This document shows positions 7,717 to 15,474 of a DNA stretch of 64,000 nucleotides, in pieces. A program made the position numbers and the translations under genes. Under the pieces are notes generated by a model. The model made no database searches, was not told the origin of the DNA, and saw only the letters and a list, made by a program, of their open reading frames with translations. Each line of letters starts with the position of its first letter. Position 1 is the stretch's first letter. This stretch comes from Gaiellasilicea sp037721555 (GTDB taxonomy: Bacteria; Actinomycetota; Thermoleophilia; Gaiellales; Gaiellaceae): contig JBBJOI010000002.1 of assembly GCA_037721555.1 (NCBI GenBank), forward strand, positions 62,001 to 126,000. Reading direction: 5' to 3'.

Positions 7717-7950
7717 GTGGAGGAGGACAGGGTGCGCGAGAACCGGCTACGGCGAATGGCTGCGCGGCAGAGGCTCGTGCTGCGGAAGTCACGTCGACGC
7801 GACCCATACGCGCTCGACTACGGCTCGTACTGGCTCGTCTCGTTCAACAACACGCTCGAGGCGGGCGACGAGTTCGGATGGAGCCTCGACGACATCGAGA
7901 GGTACCTGAAGGGCGAGCTTACGGAGGAGGAGGGTGAACTCGATGAGTAG
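7717..7950 (+). CDS. Hypothetical protein upstream of integrase
   Basis: A 77-residue protein with GTG start 7717 behind GGGAGG. The N-terminus is strongly basic (RLRRMAARQRLVLRKSRRR), followed by DPYALDYGSYWLVSFNNTLE and an acidic tail with WSLDDIERYLKGEL. The YGSYWLVD-like core recurs in actinobacterial integrated elements, but no function is assigned. It overlaps the integrase ATG by eight bases, so it is likely co-transcribed from the promoter at 7651-7699. Confidence 0.6.
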   Translation: MEEDRVRENRLRRMAARQRLVLRKSRRRDPYALDYGSYWLVSFNNTLEAGDEFGWSLDDIERYLKGELTEEEGELDE

Positions 7951-8672
7951 CGGAACCGACGGGGCGTGCGTGATCCGGTACGACGGCAAGCGGGGCGTCG
8001 TCTGGAGGCTGAAGTACCGCGACGCGGGCGGGCGCCAGGTGCAGGAGACGCTCGGCCGTGCGGCGGACGGGTGGTCGAAGCGGAAGGCTGAGCAGGAACT
8101 CCAGGCCCGGCTGACGGATGTGCAGCGAGACGGCCTCCGCCGTGTCGATCCGACGCTGTTCGAGACGTTCGCGCGTGAGTGGGATGCGACATACCCGGTG
8201 GCGAAGGGGCTGAAGCGGTCGACGCGGGCCGGGTACACGATGATCTTCGAGCGGCACCTGATCCCTGCTTTCGGGCCGGTGAAGCTGGAGAAGATCGACG
8301 CCGCCCTTGTCGAGCGGTACGTGACAGGGAAGCGGCTGGCCGGCTTCGCGCCGCGGACGATCAACCGGCACCTGAACCTGCTCCACAAGGTGCTCTCTCT
8401 CGCGTTGCGGCGGCAGTTGATCCGGGTGAACCCGGTCGGCCTCGTCGATCGCCCGCGCGAGCCTCGGAGGCGCTGGACGATCCTGGCTCCGGCTGAGGTC
8501 GTGCGGGTCGAGCGTGGCTTCGCGGAGCTTGTGGAGGCCGCGGAGGGTCCGGAGCGGGCATGGCGTGAGCAGGCCCGGGTTGTGTTCGTGACGGTGATGG
8601 GGACGGGCGTGCGGCGGGGCGAGCTGCTCGGGCTGCGTTGGCGCAACGTCCACCTGGCCGACCCGGAGGGCG

Positions 8673-8776
8673 CCGCGACCCGTTGCCCGAGCGCGATCGT
8701 CCGCTCCCCCTTCTCCGACTTCTCGGCGTGTCCCGCTTCCCCCGCACGACCGTCTCGACGACGCGGAGACTCGCGG
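8673..8776. other. Inverted 92-bp segment inside integrase, bounded by 6-bp inverted repeats
   Basis: CCGCGA (8673-8678) and TCGCGG (8771-8776) bound 92 bp that read as integrase only on the minus strand. Flipping 8679-8770 gives DPEGAASLRVVETVVRG across the left junction and ALGQRVAELFEHRARTAFGG across the right junction, both in frame and both typical of the family. One indel of one or two bases remains inside, at T-P/K-S-E. The rearrangement could be a real micro-inversion, a switch or an assembly error. Confidence 0.8.
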
Positions 8777-9108
8777 AGCTGTTCGAGCACCGTGCCCGGA
8801 CGGCGTTCGGGGGGACGACGAGCACGTGTTCTGCCATCCGCTGACCGGCGGCGTTCTGGACGACAGGCGGTACGCACTGACGCTGCGCCAGGCTCTTGCG
8901 AAGGCGGGGATCGACCGGCCGATGCGACCATTCCATGACGGGCGGCACACCTCGATCACGAACGCGGCTGCGGCCGGCTTGTCTCCGGCCGCGCTGATGG
9001 CGAGGGCTGGCCACTCGGACTTCTCAACGACGCAGCTCTATATCGACCTGTCCGGCGAGGCGTTCCGGGACGAAGCTCAGCGGGTCGAAGATCGCCTTTG
9101 GGGCGAAA

Positions 9109-9131
9109 CCGGTACAAAAAACCAGTACAAA
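9109..9131 (-). repeat. Inverted copy of the paired TTTGTACC repeat next to the attachment site
   Basis: GGTACAAA (9111-9118) and AGTACAAA (9124-9131) reproduce, on the minus strand, the 13-bp-spaced pair found at 6811-6831. The shared end TTTGTACCGG matches exactly over ten bases. It lies in the last codons of the integrase, about 50 bp from the tRNA, where arm-type sites of integrase or excisionase normally sit. Confidence 0.55.
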
Positions 9132-9178
9132 AACGGCGGTCGGTCGCCAGCGGAGGAGGCGGAAACGGCTTATTAGAG

Positions 9179-9265
9179 CGGCGGGGGTGGGATTTGAACC
9201 CACGGGACGCTCTCACGCCCAACGGTTTTCAAGACCGCCCCGTTCGGCCGCTCCGGCACCCCGCC
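9179..9265 (-). tRNA. tRNA-Ser(TGA)
   Basis: Read on the minus strand, it has the acceptor stem GGCGGGG pairing with CCCCGCC, anticodon loop CTTGAAA (anticodon TGA), the long variable arm of class II tRNAs and T-arm GTGGG-TTCAAAT-CCCAC. The discriminator base is G, as in serine tRNAs, and CCA is not encoded. It reads UCN serine codons. Its 3' end faces the integrase, making it the likely attachment site of the phage-like element. Confidence 0.95.
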
Positions 9266-9405
9266 TCGGCGCACCTTAACCGCTTGATTCAGCCGTTCGT
9301 CCTGCCCGTGGCCAGAGCGTGCTCGACGTAGGTTGCTGCGCGGCGGTTTCAAGACCACGCACTGACGCGGCCCACAGCACGCCGCCATCGATTAGGCTCG
9401 TGCGG

Positions 9406-9741
9406 ATGGACGAGCGGAAGCGCCGGCTGGTGGAGAACGAGAACCTCTTTCGTGAGGTGAACGAGCAAATACAGAAGCTCACAGCGAGGCTCCACGGTCC
9501 AGGGCCGTTCGACTTCTTGTGCGAGTGCTCGAACAGCGACTGCGACCGGCGTGTCCCTATGGCGTTGGTCGAGTACCAAGCCGTGCGGACGCAGAGCGAC
9601 CGCTTCTTGGTCGCGCCGGGGCATGTGCTACCCGATATCGAGCGTGTTGTGGAGACCCACGCGATGTACCAAGTCGTTGACAAGGACGATGATGTCGAGG
9701 CGCTCGCCCGCGCCCGCGATCCCCGGGTAGCCCTTCAGTAG
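9406..9741 (+). CDS. Hypothetical actinobacterial protein with Cys cluster
   Basis: A 111-residue protein from ATG 9406. An N-terminal helix (RKRRLVENENLFREVNEQIQ) is followed by the Cys-rich stretch FDFLCECSNSDCDRRV and then EYQAVRTQSDRFLVAPGH and ERVVETHAMYQVVDK. I recall this layout from many actinobacterial hypothetical proteins, where the cysteines probably bind zinc. No function is established. It is the first host-type gene to the right of tRNA-Ser. Confidence 0.65.
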   Translation: MDERKRRLVENENLFREVNEQIQKLTARLHGPGPFDFLCECSNSDCDRRVPMALVEYQAVRTQSDRFLVAPGHVLPDIERVVETHAMYQVVDKDDDVEALARARDPRVALQ

Positions 9742-9811
9742 CTCGAGGCGGTCGAGGAGAGCAGACTGCCGGTCGAGTTTGGCGCAACGTCGCCAGGGCC
9801 ATGCACTTCGT

Positions 9812-10009
9812 ATGGTCAGAGCGAACGCAGAGGTATCGCTTGCGCGGGAGATCGAGACGCTGCGCGGCCTCATCGACAGGCTGCTCGACCAGGGCGTCAA
9901 GGTCCGCGACCCGATGCTGCTCGCCACATCTGAGGTGTTGAACCAGAAGCTCGCACAGCTCGCCCGTCAGGAAGTCACGGAGCGGTCGAGAGGCGAGACT
10001 ACGACGTGA
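9812..10009 (+). CDS. Small helical protein, possibly Spo0E-like
   Basis: A 65-residue protein. The segment AREIETLRGLIDRLLDQG, then VRDPMLLATSEVLNQKLAQL, follows the two-helix layout of Spo0E-type aspartyl-phosphatases (helix, short loop, 'S-x-x-L-x' helix). The canonical SQELD signature is replaced by SEVLN, so phosphatase activity is doubtful. ATG 9812 was chosen as the most compact start. It faces the flippase gene tail to tail. Confidence 0.4.
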   Translation: MVRANAEVSLAREIETLRGLIDRLLDQGVKVRDPMLLATSEVLNQKLAQLARQEVTERSRGETTT

Positions 10010-10043
10010 GGTCGCGGCGCCCGCCCAGCGCTACGTCGGACTC

Positions 10044-11399
10044 TCAAGTCTCGTCGCGGGCTTGCTGGGCCACCCGGCGGAAGAGGAACCAGGCCAGGAC
10101 GCCGCCGAGGACGTAGCCGCTCGTGCTTGCGCCGGCGGCGCCTTCGGCACCGTAGCGCGGGATGAGCAGGAGCGAGAGCGCGGCAGTGGTGACCATCGTG
10201 GTGACGGCGACGACGAGGCTGAGGTTGGGACGCGCATGGCGAATCGACAGGTAGACGACGAGGATCGTGACGGGCCCGTAGGCCACGATCCCCGGTAGGA
10301 GCAGGGCGAGCGGGCGGATCGCGGGGTCGAAGTCTTCGCCGAAGAGGAGCGGGATCAGGAACGGAGACGTGAGGCCGACTGCGAGGGCGACGCCCGCGGT
10401 GAGGAGCAGCCCCTTCACCGCCGAGCAGCTCACGAGCCTGGTCGAGTCGCGCTCGTCGTCGTGCACGACCGGGCCGGTGATCGCGGTTGCGATCGCAGCC
10501 GGGACGAGCCAGATCGCCTCGGCGGCCTGCATCGCGATCGAGTAGATGCCGACGGCGTCGACGCCCTCGTACCACTCGAGGATGAAGAGCTCGACCCGGT
10601 AGCCGACGAGATTCACGACCTGCACCGCCCCCATCACGATCGCCAGTCGGAGGATGGTGCGGCCGTGGGCGTCGAAGGCCGGCGGGCGGCCGAACGGGAA
10701 CCAGATGTCTCGGCTGACGGCGAGGGCGAACGCCGCCGTCAGCAGGTGGGCGAGCGTCCAGGCGGTCACGGCTGCGAGCACTCCGCCATCGAGAGCAACG
10801 ACGAGGACGAGCATGCCCGCGAGCGTCAGGATCGGCGAGAGCGCTTGCACGTAGTTCCAGGCGCGAACGCGCGCGCGCCCGAGTAGGACGCCGGAGACCG
10901 TCTGCCAGATCACGTTCGGGACGAGGGCGACTGCAGCGACCAGCGCGAGTCGTGTCCCGATTGCGTCCGTCAGCGTGCCCAACACGACGACGACGCCGGA
11001 TCCCACCAGCCCGAGAGTCACCGCGAGCACGAACGCCCGTTGCACGTGCCTGCGCAGCTCGACGTCGTCTTGGCGCATGCGCGTCGTGACGGCGAGCCCC
11101 AGCTGGCCGAGCAGGCGCGACAGGATCGTCACCGAGAGGACGACGAGCACAAACGTGCCTCGACCGGACGGCGCGAGGAAGCGGCTCTGCACGACGACCA
11201 GCAGAAGCGCCATCGGTGTCGACAGGCCCCGGAAGAGCAGTGTCTCGATCGTGTTCCGGCCGACCTGCGTCTCGCCCGGAACGGGCGGGGTGGGAGGGAG
11301 GTTCGGCGCGACGGGAGGAGCCCCGTCGATCGCCGGCGACGGTCGGGCTGCTCCAGGTCCGGCGTCCCAAGGTCCGGCGTCCCCGGGACCTCGGCTCAC
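10044..11399 (-). CDS. Polysaccharide flippase (Wzx/MATE-like membrane protein)
   Basis: A 451-residue integral membrane protein. A proline-rich cytoplasmic tail of about 45 residues (PPVAPNLPPTPPVPGE) precedes a dozen or so hydrophobic helices. The start of the core, TIETLLFRGLSTPMALLLVV, matches the first helix of polysaccharide-export flippases of the MVF/MATE superfamily. These proteins move lipid-linked sugar repeat units across the cytoplasmic membrane for capsule or teichoic-type polymers. No glycosyltransferase is adjacent, so the substrate is unknown. The same-strand serS lies 40 bp upstream. Confidence 0.75.
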   Translation of the reverse strand: MSRGPGDAGPWDAGPGAARPSPAIDGAPPVAPNLPPTPPVPGETQVGRNTIETLLFRGLSTPMALLLVVVQSRFLAPSGRGTFVLVVLSVTILSRLLGQLGLAVTTRMRQDDVELRRHVQRAFVLAVTLGLVGSGVVVVLGTLTDAIGTRLALVAAVALVPNVIWQTVSGVLLGRARVRAWNYVQALSPILTLAGMLVLVVALDGGVLAAVTAWTLAHLLTAAFALAVSRDIWFPFGRPPAFDAHGRTILRLAIVMGAVQVVNLVGYRVELFILEWYEGVDAVGIYSIAMQAAEAIWLVPAAIATAITGPVVHDDERDSTRLVSCSAVKGLLLTAGVALAVGLTSPFLIPLLFGEDFDPAIRPLALLLPGIVAYGPVTILVVYLSIRHARPNLSLVVAVTTMVTTAALSLLLIPRYGAEGAAGASTSGYVLGGVLAWFLFRRVAQQARDET

Positions 11400-11438
11400 G
11401 CGCCGATCCTCTGCCGCAAGCTCGAGACCTGAGGTTCT

Positions 11439-12686
11439 CTAGACGGCTGCAGGGACGCGCCCGAGCCGAGCAGGCGCTCCGAACTCGCGGAGAGCCTCGG
11501 GCACGTCCACAGATCCGTCCTCATCCTGAAAGTTCTCCATGATCGCGAGCATCGAACGAGCCGTCACGGCGGTGCCGTTCAGCGTGTGCACGTGCTCGAG
11601 TCTCCCGCTCTCGCGCCGGAAGCGGATCTCGAGCCGGCGCGCCTGGAAGTCGGTCGTGTTCGATGTGGACGTGATCTCCCGGTAGCGAGCTTGCGCCGGG
11701 AACCAGGCCTCGATGTCGTACTTCTTCGTCGCGGAGGCGCCGAGGTCGCCGGCAGCGATATTGAGCACTCGGTAGGGGAGCCCGAGCTCCTGAACGAGCT
11801 CCTCCTCCTGCGCGAGCAGCTGCTCGTGCCATTCGACCGAGTCCTCCGGTCGGCAGAGGACGAACATCTCGACCTTGTCGAACTGATGAACACGGAACAT
11901 CCCGCGCGTGTCCTTGCCCGCCGCACCTGCTTCGCGCCGGAAGTTGGTGGAGAAGGCCGCATACCTCAGGGGCAGCTGCTCCTCTTCGAGCCGCTCTCCC
12001 ATGTGGAAGCTCGCGAGCGCGACCTCGGAGGTGCCTGTGAGGTAGAGCGCGTCCCGCTCGACCATGTAGATGTTCGTCTCCTCGGTCGGGAGGAAACCGG
12101 TGCCGTACATGGACTCCTCGCGGACGAGCACCGGCGGGAGCATCGGCACGAATCCTTTCCCTGCGAGCCGGTCGAGCGCAAAGCGGTAGAGCGCAAGCTC
12201 GAGCAGTGCGACATCGCCGACGCGGTAGGCGAACCGTGTGCCCGACACACGGGCGGCGCGCTCCATGTCGACCCAGCCGGCCGGGCCGCCCAGCTCGAGA
12301 TGGTCCTTCGGCTCGAAGTCGAACTCAGGCTGCAGGCCGTGCGTGCGGAGGATCTCGGCATCCTCGTCGCGGAAGCCGTCCGGTGCAGATGGATCGGGAG
12401 GATTCGGCACCAGCCGGAGCAGGCGCTGTTGCTCGGCTTCCGCGGCAGCGAGCGCGGTCTCGACCTCCCTCAGGTCTTCCTTCGCCTGCGCGAGGTTCTC
12501 GAGCTGCTCTGGGGTGGGCTTCCCCTTCAGCTTCAGTCGAGCCCGTAGCGGATCGACCCGCTTGGTCAGCTCGAGCCAGCGCGCATGTGCGGCCATCAGC
12601 TCGTCGAATGCCTCAGCCGCGTCCTTACGCGCCAACGCAGCCCGGAACGCTTCCGGCTCCGTTCGCGCTGCCTTGAGATCGATCAT
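11439..12686 (-). CDS. serS: Seryl-tRNA synthetase
   Basis: A 415-residue class II synthetase that charges tRNA-Ser. The canonical start MIDLKAARTEPEAFRAAL opens the N-terminal coiled-coil arm (residues about 30-100, KRVDPLRARLKLKGK). The catalytic core has motif 2 (STNFRREAGAAGKDTRGMFR) and motif 3 (HTLNGTAVTARSMLAIMENF), with the serine/ATP segment TSTSNTTDFQARR. Length is normal. Upstream in the same frame lies palindromic element P1 copy 1, which ends five bases before the ATG, so the serS leader is made of that element. No T-box sequence is present. Confidence 0.96.
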   Translation of the reverse strand: MIDLKAARTEPEAFRAALARKDAAEAFDELMAAHARWLELTKRVDPLRARLKLKGKPTPEQLENLAQAKEDLREVETALAAAEAEQQRLLRLVPNPPDPSAPDGFRDEDAEILRTHGLQPEFDFEPKDHLELGGPAGWVDMERAARVSGTRFAYRVGDVALLELALYRFALDRLAGKGFVPMLPPVLVREESMYGTGFLPTEETNIYMVERDALYLTGTSEVALASFHMGERLEEEQLPLRYAAFSTNFRREAGAAGKDTRGMFRVHQFDKVEMFVLCRPEDSVEWHEQLLAQEEELVQELGLPYRVLNIAAGDLGASATKKYDIEAWFPAQARYREITSTSNTTDFQARRLEIRFRRESGRLEHVHTLNGTAVTARSMLAIMENFQDEDGSVDVPEALREFGAPARLGRVPAAV

Positions 12687-12690
12687 CCGG

Positions 12691-12855
12691 AGAGCTTCTA
12701 ACACAATGAGGCCCCGTCGGCGGGGTGCGGACGGGTGGTGCGAGGCCAGGACGCAGGGAGCGTCGATATGCAGGCATATCGACGCCACCGAGGACGCCGC
12801 ACCGCGCCGTCCAGCGTGCCCTGCCGGCTCAGAGCTTCTTTGTGTTAGAGGCTCT
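12691..12855. repeat. Palindromic element P1, copy 1 (between HAD gene and serS)
   Basis: A 165-bp element with imperfect terminal inverted repeats AGAGCTTCTAACACAA / TTGTGTTAGAGGCTCT. It has a 12-bp-arm hairpin (GCGTCGATATGC, loop AG, 12760-12785) and an intermediate stem GGACGG/CCGTCC (12729-12734/12807-12812). Loop sequences CGTCGGCGGGG, AGGACGCAGGGA and ACCGAGGACGC are shared exactly with copies 2 and 3, while the arms differ but still pair. It overlaps the stop codon of the HAD gene and reaches to five bases from serS. Relative to the neighbouring genes it is in the opposite orientation from copies 2 and 3. Confidence 0.8.
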
Positions 12856-13657
12856 TGGAGTCTAGAAGCGCCTCGAGCACGGACGCCACGCCTGCCTCGT
12901 TCGGCCCCGGGCACGTCCAGTCGGCCACGGCTCGCAGGCGCGGGTGTGCGTCGGCGACGGCGATTCCGTACCCCGCCCATTCGAGCAGCTCGACGTCGTT
13001 CTCTCCGTCGCCGAAGGCAATCGTGCGCCCGCGCTCAAAGCCCAGTCTCTCCGCGACGAACTGCAGTCCGCTGCCCTTGGACACGTTCGGGCTCGCCAGC
13101 TCGAGGAAGATCGGTAGGGACGTCGAGACGAAGAGCCGTTCCTTGAAGAGGCCCCGGAAGCGCTCGGCCAGCTCGGTGATGCGCCGGTCGTCGTCGACGG
13201 CGACGAGCTTCGTTGGGGGCGCGTCCAGCCAGTCCAAGAGCCGGCCGACCGGGGTGACCGGGATGTGCTGGAAGTCGGCATAGCGTCGGGCGTACTCGTT
13301 CACCTCCGCGACGAAGAGCTCGTCGCCGACGTAGCAGTTGACATGCACGCCCTCCGCTTCGAACGCGGCGAGCGCCTCACGGGCGAGCTCGAGCGGGATC
13401 GGCACATGGAGGAGAAACTCGCCGCTCGCCGGATCGGCGACAACGGCGCCCTGGTAGCAGACCACCGGCTCGTCGAGCCCTGCCTGCTCGAGGTAGGGGC
13501 GCACGGAGCGGAACATCCGCCCGGTGACGACGACGAACGGGATGCCGGCGCGCCGGATCCCCTGGATCGCCTCGATCGTCCGCTGGGAGAGCAGGGCGTC
13601 CTCGCCGATCAGCGTGCGGTCGAGGTCGCAGGCGACCGCCTCGACCGGCCGCGGCAA
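12845..13657 (-). CDS. HAD-superfamily phosphatase (Cof-type)
   Basis: A 270-residue Cof/subfamily IIB hydrolase. Motif I is VACDLDRTLIGED (two catalytic Asp). Motif II Thr lies in VVVTGRMFRS. The C2 cap occupies residues about 85-190. Motif IV is AFGDGENDVELLEWAGYGIA. Such enzymes dephosphorylate small metabolites, often sugar phosphates or flavin precursors; the substrate here is unknown. The last codons and TAA stop lie in the terminal repeat of element P1 copy 1, suggesting the element was inserted at or rewrote the 3' end. The start nearly abuts the cytochrome gene stop (13672). Confidence 0.88.
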   Translation of the reverse strand: MPRPVEAVACDLDRTLIGEDALLSQRTIEAIQGIRRAGIPFVVVTGRMFRSVRPYLEQAGLDEPVVCYQGAVVADPASGEFLLHVPIPLELAREALAAFEAEGVHVNCYVGDELFVAEVNEYARRYADFQHIPVTPVGRLLDWLDAPPTKLVAVDDDRRITELAERFRGLFKERLFVSTSLPIFLELASPNVSKGSGLQFVAERLGFERGRTIAFGDGENDVELLEWAGYGIAVADAHPRLRAVADWTCPGPNEAGVASVLEALLDSKSL

Positions 13658-13671
13658 GTCGGAGGGAAGCC

Positions 13672-14073
13672 TCAGCCGGAGGTGCTCTCGACGACGTACG
13701 TCGCAACGTCCGCGATCTGCTTCTCCGAGAGCTGGCCCTTGAAGGCGGGCATCGTGCCGGCGCCATTCGTCACGCGCTCCACCGCGAGCTCCATGTCGGG
13801 CTGCGATTCGTCGAGATTGGGGCCGATGTTCCCGTTCGAGCCGGCAGCTTCGAGCGTGTGGCAGCTACCACACCCGTTCGCGGCCCAGACGTCCTCGCCG
13901 GCCGCAGCGTCGCCCTCCACCGTCGATCCAGGACTCTCCGCGGTCGACCCGGTAGGAAGCGTGCCTTCGACGGTTTCCGCTGTCGGCGACGTCTCCTCGC
14001 CGCCCCCACACCCGGCGACGCCCATCGCCCCGAGGACGAGAGCCAAGACCGCGATGAGAGCCGAGCGGCGCAT
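13672..14073 (-). CDS. Lipoprotein cytochrome c
   Basis: A 133-residue secreted monohaem cytochrome. The N-terminal hydrophobic segment ends in the lipobox GVAGC (Cys about residue 22), so the protein is probably membrane-anchored by lipid. A Ser/Thr/Glu-rich linker follows to residue about 50. The haem domain has CGSCH (haem attachment) and the axial Met in GAGTMPAFKGQLSEKQIADV. It would carry electrons at the outer face of the membrane. The gene follows the membrane protein gene (14086) by 12 bp on the same strand. Confidence 0.9.
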   Translation of the reverse strand: MRRSALIAVLALVLGAMGVAGCGGGEETSPTAETVEGTLPTGSTAESPGSTVEGDAAAGEDVWAANGCGSCHTLEAAGSNGNIGPNLDESQPDMELAVERVTNGAGTMPAFKGQLSEKQIADVATYVVESTSG

Positions 14074-14085
14074 CGGCCGAAGAGT

Positions 14086-15453
14086 CTAGCGCGCTCTGGG
14101 AGCGGCGCGGCGGTCGAGGCGAACGAGTGCGAGTGCTGTCACGGAACCCACGCCGATCACGTCGGAGGGCGTGTCGTTGAGGACGAGCGAGACGGCGAGT
14201 GAGAGCAGGAAAGCGTCCACGAGCGGCGTGCGCGGTGCGCGGGCAGCGCCGACCACGAGGAGGCCGAGCCCGGCGAGGACGACGACGAGCGCGCCCGCAC
14301 TCGCGGCGGTTCGTCGAACAGACAGCTCGACCCGATCGCCGAGATCGGTCGCGAAAGCTCCCGGGCCGTCGCCCAGTGCCCGCGTGACGTGGCTCTCGCC
14401 GCCGGTCGCTGCGTCGAAGGCGACGAGGACGAGTGCGAGCGCGGCCACCGCGGCCGCGAGCAGGACGATCCGTCGCGGAGTTGCGCGCAGCCCGCGCGAC
14501 CTCAATGCGAGGAGGGCGTAGCCGGCGATCAGGACGACGAGGCCGCCACCGTCGGCCCCGAACCGGTTTCCGCCCACCGTGACGAGCGCGAGAGCGGCGA
14601 CCGCTGGGCCCGCGACTCCGAGCGCGGCGGCGCCGACGAAGGACGGAGCGAGCAACAACGTTTCGAGCAGGTTGTTGATTCCGTAGAAGCGCCCCGATTG
14701 CGACGGCCCGAGTGGCGATAGGGCCACGGTCTCGGCGTCGATTCCCATCGAGACGAGGTACGCGAGCAGCACGCCCGTCGATGCCAGGCCGAGAGGAAGT
14801 GCGAAGGCGGCGACTCCGGCCACGAGCGCGAGAGCCGGCTCAAGCCACAGGTTGGCAACTAGGGCAACAAGAATTGCCCGAACGGCGAGCGGGGGGCGCA
14901 CGACGGCGAGTGCGAGCACGACAGCCGCGAGGAGGAGCGTCAGCGGCAGCCGCAGCGCGTCGTTCCGCTCGATCCGTTCGTCGAGCTGCTCGAGAGCCTC
15001 GACCGGATCGTCTGCTGGCGCGCTTCTCAGCCTCCCCGTGGCGACGTCGGTGATCGAGACGAGCCCGTCGATGCGCGTCGAGCTCGAGGTCAAGAGGCCG
15101 CGCTCTCCGAGGACGGCGATCGGGTACCGGCGATCGTTCTCGGTGCGGCCGGGAGGCGGCAGGGAGACGAGGATCTCGGGACCTTCCGACAACCCCAGCT
15201 CGATGAGCGGCTCTCCCTCCGGTACCCCACCGAGCAGCTCGTGCTCGACGCGTCCGCGCAAGAGTGCGGCCAGGGCATGCTCCCGGGTCACCGTCGGGCC
15301 TGCGCCGGGGACGAGCAGGCCGACCGCAGCCCGCCCGGCATAACGCTCGAGATCGAACGGCGGCACGACCCGGATCCCGGCGCCCGCCGATGGCGCAAGC
15401 ACGAGTCCGACGACCAGGGGGCCGACGACCAGGGTGACGACGAGCCGCCTCAC
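14086..15453 (-). CDS. Conserved multi-pass membrane protein of unknown function
   Basis: A 455-residue protein starting at GTG 15453, which begins a signal-like helix (RLVVTLVVGPLVVGLVLAP). An extracytoplasmic domain of about 150 residues is followed by about ten membrane helices. A conserved-looking loop reads LGPSQSGRFYGINNLLETLL, with a second loop GNRFGADGGGLVVL. I recall similar proteins in soil actinobacteria but know no function. The loop motifs and the extracytoplasmic domain suggest an enzyme or transporter acting on a cell-envelope substrate. The frame is open upstream, but the GTG gives the natural signal peptide. Confidence 0.65.
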   Translation of the reverse strand: MRRLVVTLVVGPLVVGLVLAPSAGAGIRVVPPFDLERYAGRAAVGLLVPGAGPTVTREHALAALLRGRVEHELLGGVPEGEPLIELGLSEGPEILVSLPPPGRTENDRRYPIAVLGERGLLTSSSTRIDGLVSITDVATGRLRSAPADDPVEALEQLDERIERNDALRLPLTLLLAAVVLALAVVRPPLAVRAILVALVANLWLEPALALVAGVAAFALPLGLASTGVLLAYLVSMGIDAETVALSPLGPSQSGRFYGINNLLETLLLAPSFVGAAALGVAGPAVAALALVTVGGNRFGADGGGLVVLIAGYALLALRSRGLRATPRRIVLLAAAVAALALVLVAFDAATGGESHVTRALGDGPGAFATDLGDRVELSVRRTAASAGALVVVLAGLGLLVVGAARAPRTPLVDAFLLSLAVSLVLNDTPSDVIGVGSVTALALVRLDRRAAPRAR

Positions 15454-15474
15454 TCGTGGGAGAATCGCAGGCGA

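Larger units (their letters stand above)
7943..9176 (+). pseudogene. int: Tyrosine site-specific integrase, disrupted by inversion and indels
   Basis: From ATG 7943 (behind GGAGGAGG) the frame encodes an AP2-like N-terminus (VIRYDGKRGVVWRLKYRD), an SAM-like core-binding domain, and the first catalytic Arg in GTGVRRGELLGLRWRNVH. It then loses the family sequence after DPEGAA. The C-terminal catalytic part reappears in another frame: HDGRHTSI (His-Arg), GHSDFSTTQLYID (His and nucleophile Tyr), stop 9174-9176. All catalytic residues are encoded but not in one frame. The gap is an inverted 92-bp segment plus two small indels, including a G6 run near 8811 that needs one more G. It normally inserts the element into tRNA-Ser. 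Confidence 0.88.
1..9179. mobile_element. Right part of an integrated phage-like element ending at tRNA-Ser
   Basis: Phage-type genes run almost entirely on the plus strand from the window edge to the 3' end of tRNA-Ser(TGA): terminase large subunit, primase-polymerase, RepA-like ATPase, DNA methyltransferase, three excisionase-type HTH proteins and a tyrosine integrase whose reading frame ends three bases before the tRNA. Integrase next to a tRNA 3' end is the classical layout of site-specific integration, so the right attachment site should lie within the 3' half of the tRNA (9179-9265). The left end, and any portal or capsid genes, must lie outside the window. The integrase is disrupted, so the element may be fixed in place. 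Confidence 0.8.

Noticed and set aside
12687..12860. T-box riboswitch upstream of serS
   Set aside because: No T-box bulge (AGGGTGGNACCGCG-like) is present, and the structured leader is a copy of the P1 element also found in two unrelated genes.
12687..12980. Upstream extension of seryl-tRNA synthetase through element P1 and the HAD gene
   Set aside because: MIDLKAARTEPEAF is the canonical SerRS start; the extension is the complement of other features in an open GC-rich frame.
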